From an uncultured Clostridia bacterium (GTDB taxonomy: Bacteria > Bacillota > Clostridia > Oscillospirales > Acutalibacteraceae), in the NCBI GenBank assembly GCA_947567585.1, contig CANONE010000048.1, forward strand, positions 1 to 14,202: DNA of 14,202 nt. The letters run 5' to 3'. Each line of letters opens with the position of its first letter. Positions within the stretch are counted from its first letter, which is position 1. A program made the translations under genes and the position numbers. The notes below the pieces were generated by a model that ran no database searches, was not told where the DNA came from, and saw only the letters and a program-made list of their open reading frames with translations. This document shows, one piece after another, positions 1 through 6,050 of the stretch.

Positions 1-132
1 CAGCGGTTCATGCTGCGCGCCGACGGTTTCTGGTCCACCGCAAGAAAGCGCGCCGCCGACATGAACGACGACGGCGTCATTGACGTTTCCGACCTGGTCT
101 TCATTTCTTTGCGCGCCGACGGCTTCTTTTAG
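1..132 (+). CDS. C-terminal tail of a dockerin-repeat protein (partial, 5' end outside window)
   Basis: Frame 1 is open from the first base to TAG at 130-132, giving 43 residues. Residues 20-31 read DMNDDGVIDVSD, which fits the type I dockerin calcium loop (D at 1, N at 3, D at 5, G at 6, D at 9 and 12), followed by the hydrophobic helix LVFISLRADGFF. The residues before it, RFMLRADGFW, look like the end of a preceding copy of the same repeat, so two tandem repeats are likely, as in known dockerins. Dockerins bind cohesin modules and usually sit at the C terminus of secreted, often carbohydrate-active, proteins. The rest of the protein, and so its enzyme activity, lies upstream and cannot be seen. 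A terminator lies about 120 bases after the stop. The repeat assignment is fairly sure; the cohesin partner is inference. Confidence 0.75.
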   Translation, partial: QRFMLRADGFWSTARKRAADMNDDGVIDVSDLVFISLRADGFF

Positions 133-250
133 CTGACTGCGGGGAAGAAATATGGAACCCCCTTGTAAAAACGGTAAACGGGCGGCGCAGACAAATGAAC
201 AACATCACGGAAAAGGGACGAGAGCCACCCCCGTTTCCATACCCGGCCAA

Positions 251-285
251 CGCCGTAGACTTGAAAAGTCTGCGGCGCTTTTTCC
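251..285 (+). terminator. Rho-independent terminator of the dockerin-tail gene
   Basis: A 12-bp stem (251-262 with 266-277, one G-U pair) with a three-base loop is followed by CTTTTTCC. It lies about 120 bases downstream of the TAG at 130-132 and is oriented to end plus-strand transcription. There is no T-run on the other strand, so it is probably one-way. Confidence 0.7.
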
Positions 286-350
286 TGCATCCAAAGGAAG
301 AGCCAGCCATACCGGTATTCCGCGTGGAGAGGAATAAAGGGTACATAGCC

Positions 351-522
351 ATGGCCAATACCATCTACAGAAAGCCAAGAGCCTGCTGTCACGCCTGGAA
401 GATTTGGATCATGATATCACAAATCTGTTTGGAGTTTTTCGGTACTTTCTCAAAACCAAAGGCAGTCCCATCCCCGAGTTGAGGAAGGACTGCCAGCAGC
501 GTTGGGACAAGGCTGTGCCCAC
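351..522 (+). pseudogene. Possible frameshifted, truncated gene remnant
   Basis: An ATG at 351 has AAAGGG nine bases upstream and begins MANTIYRK in frame. At about 372-376 the protein-like reading moves to another frame, where it continues as AKSLLSRLEDLDHDITNLF and on to about base 522. Restoring one base to the AAA run near 371-373 joins the two pieces into one open reading of about 60 residues with plausible codon choice. Beyond about 523 the frame becomes the antisense of the chemoreceptor 3' end, so any original gene is also cut short. I do not recognise the family. The MCP terminator hairpin (461-494) lies inside it, which argues for caution. Alternatives are a sequencing error or chance. 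The rest of the 133-522 gap holds only the terminator at 251-285. Confidence 0.3.
451..494 (-). terminator. Terminator downstream of the chemoreceptor gene
   Basis: On the minus strand an 8-bp perfect stem (494-487 GGCAGTCC with 468-461 GGACTGCC) is followed by TTTGGTTTTGAG. It lies about 30 bases after the MCP stop codon (523-525). The T-run is broken by two G, so efficiency is uncertain. It would end the dehydratase-binding protein-MCP transcript. Confidence 0.5.
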
Positions 523-2109
523 TTACAGATTGGAAAACATATCCATTTGTTTTTGCAACTCTCCCACAATTTCCTGGTTGGTGCTCATACCGCCAGTGAT
601 GCCTGCCATGTCGTCCACTAGGACGCGGGTACTATCTGCAATACCGGTAACGTCGGATACCGCACCGTCGATTGCACCGGAAATGCTGGCGATAGAACCG
701 GCAATGTCATCCATCGCTGCTTTCAGCCGGACAGTTCTGTCGTTGAACGCCTCCATAGCGTGTCCAACATAGTCAGAGTCCTCCCGGTACTGCTGTCCAG
801 CCTGCACGGACCGGTCCAACTGGGTCACAACAGCCTGACTCAGGTACGCAGCCAATTCCCGAGCGCTCTCTGAGAGGTAATCCACCGCTCCGGTGACGAC
901 CCCGCTGATCTGCTGAATATTGGTGGCCGTTTCAGCACAGGAGTTGGCCAACTGGTGAATCTCCTGGGCCACAATGGAGAATCCGGCCCCTGCCGCCCCT
1001 GCCCGGGCGGCCTCGATAGAGGCGTTAATGGCAATCAGATTGGTGGAGGCGGAAATATCAAGGATCGCCTGGGTCAGAACGCTAATCTGGTTGACATTCT
1101 GGCTTTTTTCAATAGCCTGGTCCAAAAGGGACATAATCTCCGCAGTTTTCTTCCGCACCTTCTCTGTCTCTTTCTGGGCAGAGCGTTCCATCTCCTCGGC
1201 CCGTCCCCGCATTTTCACGGAGTAGGCTGTAATGGCGGAGCATTCTTCCGCCATATTCTGGGTATCCTTCTGTGTGCCGGAGGCGTTATGGCTGATGGAC
1301 GAGGTGTTGGCGGCGATTTCCTCCAAAGCGGCGGAGAATTGTTCAGCCAACCCAGACAGAGCCCGGACGCTGCCGCTGGAGGTTTGTGTCCGCTGGCGCA
1401 CGTCGCCGACCACGCCGCTGATGCGCTCGGAACTGTTCTGAAGGGTGTCCATCGTGTCGTGGATTGGAGTAATTACGTATTTCCGGATGATACGGAAGGC
1501 CGCCGCTACCAGCAGGATACCGGTAATTAAAGTGGCTATGCTAATGATCAGCGCGGTTATGTAGACAAAGGACAGGTGGTTCCGCGCAGCCTCCGCCCGA
1601 TCGCTGACTGCGGTATAGAGGGCGGCAATATCCTGATCTGCGGCTTCGCTCCAACGGGCCACATCCCCGTTGGCCGTCGCGTAGGCTTCCTGAGTCTTAC
1701 TGTCGGCGCTGGCGCACACCAGATAGACCAGAGCGTGCTTAAAGGCGTCGTAATTCAGTAAGAGGGACTGATAGACCTCCGCGTCCTCCTTTGTGGCGAA
1801 GCTCTCGTAACCAGCCAGCATTTCGTCCAAAGCAGCCTCTTTTTCCTTGATCTCCTGAACAAGCTGGATCATGGTGGCATGATCTTCGGCCACAATATGA
1901 GACAGGGACAGCAGGTGAATGTCCATCATGGAACGCCTGATTTCCTCCAGCTTTCCCTCTCCGGCCATATACTTGTCTACAATCATCTCTGCATTGGAAT
2001 GAACGTTGTTGATGCTGAATACCGCCAGAATGTTGGACAGCAGCGCTACCAACCCCAGCAGAATAATGGGCAGAATCAAGCGCTGTTGTAGTGTCAGTTT
2101 GCCTCTCAT
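523..2109 (-). CDS. Methyl-accepting chemotaxis protein with 4-helix-bundle-type sensor
   Basis: A membrane chemoreceptor of 528 residues that would pass ligand occupancy to CheA/CheW. TM1 is about residues 11-33 and TM2 about 181-205; the roughly 145 residues between are helical, like a four-helix-bundle sensor. An ITPI motif at 213-216 fits the start of a HAMP linker. The long helical signalling hairpin follows, with its tip around 348-392 (STNLIAINASIEAARAG). The tip is unusual: the near-universal AGE-GRGF reads AGAAGAGF, so Glu and Arg are both Ala. No C-terminal methylesterase/transferase tether pentapeptide is seen. I chose ATG at 2107-2109, with GGGAGG eight bases upstream, over an in-frame TTG at 2124 that overlaps that site. 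It lies 25 bases after the solute-binding protein gene, so the two are probably co-transcribed and the receptor may sense that protein. Confidence 0.9.
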   Translation of the reverse strand: MRGKLTLQQRLILPIILLGLVALLSNILAVFSINNVHSNAEMIVDKYMAGEGKLEEIRRSMMDIHLLSLSHIVAEDHATMIQLVQEIKEKEAALDEMLAGYESFATKEDAEVYQSLLLNYDAFKHALVYLVCASADSKTQEAYATANGDVARWSEAADQDIAALYTAVSDRAEAARNHLSFVYITALIISIATLITGILLVAAAFRIIRKYVITPIHDTMDTLQNSSERISGVVGDVRQRTQTSSGSVRALSGLAEQFSAALEEIAANTSSISHNASGTQKDTQNMAEECSAITAYSVKMRGRAEEMERSAQKETEKVRKKTAEIMSLLDQAIEKSQNVNQISVLTQAILDISASTNLIAINASIEAARAGAAGAGFSIVAQEIHQLANSCAETATNIQQISGVVTGAVDYLSESARELAAYLSQAVVTQLDRSVQAGQQYREDSDYVGHAMEAFNDRTVRLKAAMDDIAGSIASISGAIDGAVSDVTGIADSTRVLVDDMAGITGGMSTNQEIVGELQKQMDMFSNL

Positions 2110-2134
2110 GAGATTTCCTCCCAATTGCTGTGAG

Positions 2135-3379
2135 TTACCGCGCGGCGACGCCCTCGGCCAGCCGGTCCAGCTGGGCCTGGAGGGATGCGCCGGAGGGATT
2201 TCCTGCCGCCATATTTAAAGCAAATTCGGATACTGGGTCCCAAAACTTTCCGCCCACCCGCTGGAGCTGGGAAAACTCCGACTGGGCCAAAAGGGCCGCA
2301 ATAGCCGGTGAGGACTGAACCTGCGGGGAATTCGCGGCATTGATGTTGGCTGGCCCTTGACCCCGCCGTTCAAAGCGCAGGCACTGGTTTTCCTCGCTGG
2401 TAATCCATTCAGCCAGCCGCGCCGCCCACTCTGGATGCTTGGAGTAGGCGTTCACGCCAATCAGCTTGCAGCCAGAGAAGGAGGCCATCTGTACTTGTGT
2501 TCCCGCGCAAGTATAGGAGGGCAGCTTGGCCGCTCCGGTATTCTCCCCCCACGCCTCCTGAATTGCCACAGCGTTCCACACGCCGCTTACTCCAGCAATT
2601 ACAGTACCATCCTGAACACCAGCCAGAAATTCCTGATCCGTCATGCTGGCAAAGCCGGAACTGCTTCCAATGGCTAGCATGGCTTGCGCCACGTCCACGC
2701 CGTGTATGGTCCCTTCCGTGCTGTTCCAGGTGCAGTAGTTGGTAAGGCCGTCCTCGTTCAGGCCGACTGTCAGACCGGTGTTGCCGAAAAAGGCGTAGAC
2801 ATACCATGCGGAGGACCAGTCCATTGCCACCAGACGGTCCGCCTGGGCGGCCAGGTCCAGCATTCGTTCCAGACTCTGGATATCCTCATCAGAAAAGTAA
2901 GCCTTATTATAGTAAAGAAAATAACCGTTGTCCGCAGTCAAGGGGTAGGCGTAGAGAGCGCCGCCCACGCTGGCCGCCTCTACCGCAGCAGAAAGACTGG
3001 CGCTGCGAATCTCCGCGCTGTCCGCAATAGGGTCCAGGCCGCCGGCGGCGGCCAGGGCAGCCACCTGGTCGTCCGCAAAAGCGAAGACATCCGCCCCCTC
3101 CTCCAGATTACCCAGCAAGGCGTCCTTGCAGCTGGACTCGCTTTGGGGCTGAAAGGTTATTTGAAAATTGGCCTGACCAGCGTAATGGGACTGAAATGAG
3201 GCAAAAATTTCCTGTAGCAGGGCCTCGTCCTCCTGGGCTCCCCACACAATCAGGTTAACAGTTTCCGTTTCTGCCTGGCGCTCGGGTGGGGCGGGAGGAG
3301 AACCTTTCTGACTGCCACAAGCCGTCAGGAAAACCAGCGTCAGGAAAAAGCAGAGCAAGAGGGAACACATTTTCTTCAT
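2135..3379 (-). CDS. Extracellular solute-binding lipoprotein (family 1, sugar-type)
   Basis: A 414-residue lipoprotein expected on the outer face of the membrane. The N terminus has MKK, a hydrophobic stretch and the lipobox LTAC with Cys at residue 21. A low-complexity spacer follows, then a fold-start typical of MalE-like binding proteins (VNLIVWGAQED) and the hallmark segments YPLTADNGYFLYYNK and AGVSGVWN. Such proteins bind sugars or oligosaccharides and normally feed an ABC permease, but no permease or ATPase lies beside it. Its neighbours are a dehydratase 32 bases upstream and a chemoreceptor 25 bases downstream on the same strand, so a sensory role is plausible. I chose ATG 3377-3379 with AAGGA nine bases upstream; an in-frame TTG at 3385 is too close to that site. 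The ligand cannot be told from sequence. Confidence 0.87.
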   Translation of the reverse strand: MKKMCSLLLCFFLTLVFLTACGSQKGSPPAPPERQAETETVNLIVWGAQEDEALLQEIFASFQSHYAGQANFQITFQPQSESSCKDALLGNLEEGADVFAFADDQVAALAAAGGLDPIADSAEIRSASLSAAVEAASVGGALYAYPLTADNGYFLYYNKAYFSDEDIQSLERMLDLAAQADRLVAMDWSSAWYVYAFFGNTGLTVGLNEDGLTNYCTWNSTEGTIHGVDVAQAMLAIGSSSGFASMTDQEFLAGVQDGTVIAGVSGVWNAVAIQEAWGENTGAAKLPSYTCAGTQVQMASFSGCKLIGVNAYSKHPEWAARLAEWITSEENQCLRFERRGQGPANINAANSPQVQSSPAIAALLAQSEFSQLQRVGGKFWDPVSEFALNMAAGNPSGASLQAQLDRLAEGVAAR

Positions 3380-3410
3380 CAGCAATCATCCTTCCAGTTC
3401 ATACCGGAGC

Positions 3411-3419
3411 ATTATATCA
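3411..3419 (-). promoter_or_regulatory. Possible internal extended -10 promoter for the binding protein-MCP pair
   Basis: The minus strand reads TGATATAAT (TG-N-TATAAT), an extended -10 box, overlapping the stop codon of the dehydratase gene and about 32 bases before the binding-protein start. No good -35 box is seen 16-18 bases upstream. It could let the last two genes be expressed without the dehydratase, but the match may be chance because it is partly formed by the codons ATA TAA. Confidence 0.3.
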
Positions 3420-5133
3420 TGTAGCCGCCCAGCATTGGCGGCGCGGCATTTTTTGTGAAAAGCCCCAGAGCGCCGGTTTGGTAGCGGAGAGGCTTTGGCT
3501 GCCAATGCTCCCGGCGGCTGGTTAGAACGCTGTCTATTTCTTCCGGCGTCCGGTTCTCCCCGGCAATGCCGCAAATCCGCAAAACCCGGGCGGGAATATC
3601 GATTTCAATCAGGTCGCCCTCCTCCACCAGAGCGATGGGGCCACCCCCAGCCGCTTCCGGAGAAACATGGCCAATAGCCGGTCCCTTGCTGGCCCCGGAG
3701 AAACGCCCGTCGGTGATCAGCGCAATGGAAGCCGAGAGCTCCGGATCGGAGGAAATGGCTTCGGTGGTATAAAACATCTCTGGCATCCCACTACCTCTGG
3801 GGCCCTCATAGCGGATAAGCACCGCGTCTCCCGGCTGGATATCCCGGCGCAAAATGGCGGCGATGGCCTCTTCCTCGCTGTCAAAGGGACGTGCCCGCAG
3901 AATGGCTTTATGCATTCTCTTAGGAACAGCGCTGTGCTTTACCACCGCTCCTTGGGGAGCCAGATTGCCTTTTAAAACCGCCACCGTGCCGTCGGCCCCA
4001 ATGGGCTCTTGGAAGCTGCGGATGACTTCCCGGCGGGAAAGGCCGGCTTTTTTCAGCCGCTCTTCCCGGCGCTGGTAAAATCCGGAGTTCTTTAAATCCT
4101 CCAAATTCTCCCCCAGGGTCTTTCCCGTCACTGTCATGGCGTCCAAATGCAGCATGGACTTTATTTCCTCCATAACCCGGGGTACGCCCCCCGCGTAGCT
4201 GACGTATTCGGCAGGCCAACGGCCGGCTGGCCGGACATCCAGAAGATAGTGAGCGCCCCGATGCATTTTGTCGAAGTCCTCCGCGTCCAGCTCAACGCCA
4301 AATTCCCTGGCAATGGCCGGAAGATGCAGCAACGTATTGGTGGACCCGGAAATGGCGGCGTGAACCAGAATGGCGTTTTCAAAGCTTTCCCGAGTTACCA
4401 TTTTCCGGGCCGTAACCCCCTCTCTGGCCAATTGGAGAGCTCTGGCTCCAGCCAAGCGGGCCGTTTCCCGCAGTTCCGGAGAAGTAGCGGGCAGCAGGGC
4501 GCTGCCAGGAAGCATCAGCCCCAAGGCTTCCGCCATAATCTGCATGGTACAGGCTGTGCCCATAAAGGAACAGGCTCCGCAGGAGGGGCAGGCGTGATGT
4601 TTATAATATGTATACTGCTCTTCCGTGATCTCCCCGCGCTGAAACATGGCGCTGTACATGCCGATCTGCTCCAGAGTCAACAGGTCCGGGCCAGCTTCCA
4701 TGACGCCGCCGGCAACCAGAATAGCGGGCATATCCACCCGCCCAATGGCCATGAGCTGGGCTGGAACGGATTTATCACAGCTGGAAAGAAATACGCCCGC
4801 GTCAAAAGTGGTGGCCTTGGCGTGTATCTCTATCAGGTTTGCAATGACGTCCCGGGAAACCAGAGAATAGTTGCCGCCGTCATGGCCCTGAGACATGCCG
4901 TCACAGATATCCGTGGCAAAGTATAAAGCGGCCTTTCCCCCGTTTTTGTCCGCCTCTCGGGCCGCCGTCTGAGATAGCTCCAGCAGGTGGGCGCTGCCTG
5001 GATGGCTTTGGCCGTAGGTACTCTCAATGAGAATCTGCGGCTTCTCCAAGTCTTCCACGGTCCACCCCATTCCCATCCGCAGAGGATCCATCTCCGGCGC
5101 AACCGCCCGCGTCTCTTGACTCTTTAACATCAT
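3412..5133 (-). CDS. IlvD/Edd-family dehydratase, closer to the sugar-acid (YjhG-like) branch
   Basis: A 573-residue dehydratase of the family that includes dihydroxy-acid, 6-phosphogluconate and aldonic-acid dehydratases, which remove water from a vicinal diol acid to give a 2-keto-3-deoxy acid at an Fe-S cluster. Family marks are CDGMSQGHDG (from residue 77), SSCDK (Cys119, Lys121), ACPSCGAC (182-188), MTVTGKTLGENL, and TDGRFSGASKGPAIGHVSPE, whose Ser is the likely nucleophile. GMGWTVEDL and GGVPRVM resemble YjhG-type xylonate dehydratases. The PCN motif carrying the first cluster Cys in IlvD proper reads PGS here, so this is probably not the branched-chain amino-acid enzyme. I chose ATG 5131-5133, five bases after AAGGAG; the next codon, ATG 5128-5130, is equally possible. 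The ATG at 5146-5148 lacks a binding site. First gene of a unit with a binding protein and a chemoreceptor. Substrate unknown. Confidence 0.85.
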   Translation of the reverse strand: MMLKSQETRAVAPEMDPLRMGMGWTVEDLEKPQILIESTYGQSHPGSAHLLELSQTAAREADKNGGKAALYFATDICDGMSQGHDGGNYSLVSRDVIANLIEIHAKATTFDAGVFLSSCDKSVPAQLMAIGRVDMPAILVAGGVMEAGPDLLTLEQIGMYSAMFQRGEITEEQYTYYKHHACPSCGACSFMGTACTMQIMAEALGLMLPGSALLPATSPELRETARLAGARALQLAREGVTARKMVTRESFENAILVHAAISGSTNTLLHLPAIAREFGVELDAEDFDKMHRGAHYLLDVRPAGRWPAEYVSYAGGVPRVMEEIKSMLHLDAMTVTGKTLGENLEDLKNSGFYQRREERLKKAGLSRREVIRSFQEPIGADGTVAVLKGNLAPQGAVVKHSAVPKRMHKAILRARPFDSEEEAIAAILRRDIQPGDAVLIRYEGPRGSGMPEMFYTTEAISSDPELSASIALITDGRFSGASKGPAIGHVSPEAAGGGPIALVEEGDLIEIDIPARVLRICGIAGENRTPEEIDSVLTSRREHWQPKPLRYQTGALGLFTKNAAPPMLGGYMI

Positions 5134-5149
5134 TGCTTCTCCTTTCATA

Positions 5150-5178
5150 GTCCCGGGGCCTTTGAGCCCCCGAAGGAC
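5150..5178 (-). promoter_or_regulatory. Leader stem-loop upstream of the dehydratase
   Basis: Between the predicted start of the minus-strand transcript (about 5186) and the ribosome binding site (5144-5139) there is a hairpin. A GGGGC/GCCCC stem (5170-5166 with 5159-5155) is enclosed by GTCC/GGAC arms (5178-5175 with 5153-5150) with an internal loop. No T-run follows, so it is not a terminator. It may only affect mRNA stability; a regulatory role is speculation. Confidence 0.25.
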
Positions 5179-5192
5179 CGGTTCCTATGGAA

Positions 5193-5221
5193 ATTATACC
5201 GCATAATCTTTCATAAGGCAA
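5193..5221 (-). promoter_or_regulatory. Sigma-A-type promoter for dehydratase-binding protein-MCP
   Basis: The minus strand has TTGCCT (5221-5216), 17 bases, then TATAAT (5198-5193). Transcription would begin near 5186, about 50 bases before the dehydratase start. Its -35 box is only nine bases from the -35 box of the opposing aroD promoter. Confidence 0.75.
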
Positions 5222-5230
5222 TCCATTTCA

Positions 5231-5259
5231 TTGACTTTTTGGGCGATGGCCTTTATACT
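5231..5259 (+). promoter_or_regulatory. Sigma-A-type promoter for aroD and the AAA+ gene
   Basis: TTGACT (5231-5236), 17 bases, then TATACT (5254-5259) on the plus strand, with a start expected near 5266 and a leader of about 30 bases. A tandem TTATCAG TTATCAG (5261-5274) lies right at the expected start point and could be an operator or chance. Confidence 0.75.
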
Positions 5260-5297
5260 ATTATCAGTTATCAGCGCATGTTGGAGGAAGATAGGAA

Positions 5298-6050
5298 ATG
5301 AAATTACCTGAAACCGGCGGTCTCCGCTTTGGGGAGGGCCGGCCGAAAATCTGCATTCCCCTAACCGGACAAGATCAAAACGCCTTGGAGCAGGAACTGC
5401 AAGCCGCGAAAAATTTGCCAGGGGACCTTTATGAATGGCGGGTGGACTGCTTTCAGGGCAGCCCCCTTCCGCTGCTCCCCTGGCTGCGGGAAGCAGCCGG
5501 AAAGCCCCTGCTCTGCACCATCCGCACCGAACGGGAAGGCGGAGAGGCTCCCTTGGACCCATCCGCCTACCAGAATGCGGTAGAACAACTGATCGAAGCC
5601 GGAGGCTTTTCGCTGGTGGATATAGAACTGGCATGCGGGCGGGAGCGAGTCTCTCAGCTAGTAAAAATGGCCCATGGGAAAGGCATATTGGCAATTGTCT
5701 CCAAACACGATTTTTGCGGCACGCCCGATCAGGCGCGGATGCTCTCTTTTCTCACAGAGATGAAGGCTTTGGGGGCGGACCTCCCCAAGCTGGCGGTAAC
5801 GCCCTGTCGAGCGGAAGACGTGCTTGTCCTGCTGTCCGTTACTTTGGAAGCTTACCGGCGGCTGGGGCCGGTGATTACCATGAGCATGGGGCCTCTGGGA
5901 GGGTTCAGCCGGGTATGCGGGGAGCTTACCGGCTCCTGCCTGACCTTTGGGGCCGGGGCCAGCGCCAGCGCGCCAGGGCAGATTCCCGCCAAGAGCCTGG
6001 AAAAGCTTTTAGATTTGCTGCATATGGAAGAGGAGGGCCGGACATCATGA
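5298..6050 (+). CDS. aroD: 3-dehydroquinate dehydratase, type I
   Basis: Class I dehydroquinase of 250 residues, close to the usual length of about 250. It converts 3-dehydroquinate to 3-dehydroshikimate through a lysine imine in the shikimate pathway, in the cytoplasm. Visible catalytic and binding residues, with the Salmonella/E. coli equivalents: EWR at 46-48 (E46, R48), R76 and E80 in CTIRTEREGGE (R82, E86), H137 in SKHDF (H143), Schiff-base K164 in PKLAVTP (K170), R205 in GGFSRVCGEL, and the ASAPGQIP lid at 223-230. GGAGG lies ten bases before the ATG. The stop overlaps the AAA+ start as ATGA, so the two are translationally coupled. No other shikimate gene is nearby, so this is a stand-alone copy. 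A catabolic quinate role is possible but not shown. Confidence 0.95.
   Translation: MKLPETGGLRFGEGRPKICIPLTGQDQNALEQELQAAKNLPGDLYEWRVDCFQGSPLPLLPWLREAAGKPLLCTIRTEREGGEAPLDPSAYQNAVEQLIEAGGFSLVDIELACGRERVSQLVKMAHGKGILAIVSKHDFCGTPDQARMLSFLTEMKALGADLPKLAVTPCRAEDVLVLLSVTLEAYRRLGPVITMSMGPLGGFSRVCGELTGSCLTFGAGASASAPGQIPAKSLEKLLDLLHMEEEGRTS

Noticed and set aside
101..392. Two long minus-strand open frames facing the dockerin tail
   Set aside because: They run through the plus-strand dockerin tail and the terminator stem, have no ribosome binding site and show arginine-rich, non-native composition. The overlap with real plus-strand features makes them shadows.
955..1530. 191-codon plus-strand frame inside the chemoreceptor gene
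   Set aside because: It is antisense to the coiled-coil signalling domain; its Gly/His-rich product matches nothing and the MCP reading is unambiguous.
2881..2930. TTATAGTAAAG-like sequence as a second copy of the 12135-12240 element end
   Set aside because: It lies inside the well-defined binding-protein coding sequence and has no paired arm nearby.
5435..6046. Upstream extension of the AAA+ frame
   Set aside because: This part overlaps aroD in another frame and reads as low-complexity Arg/Gly/Ser. The ATG at 6047 within ATGA has a ribosome site and a natural N terminus.
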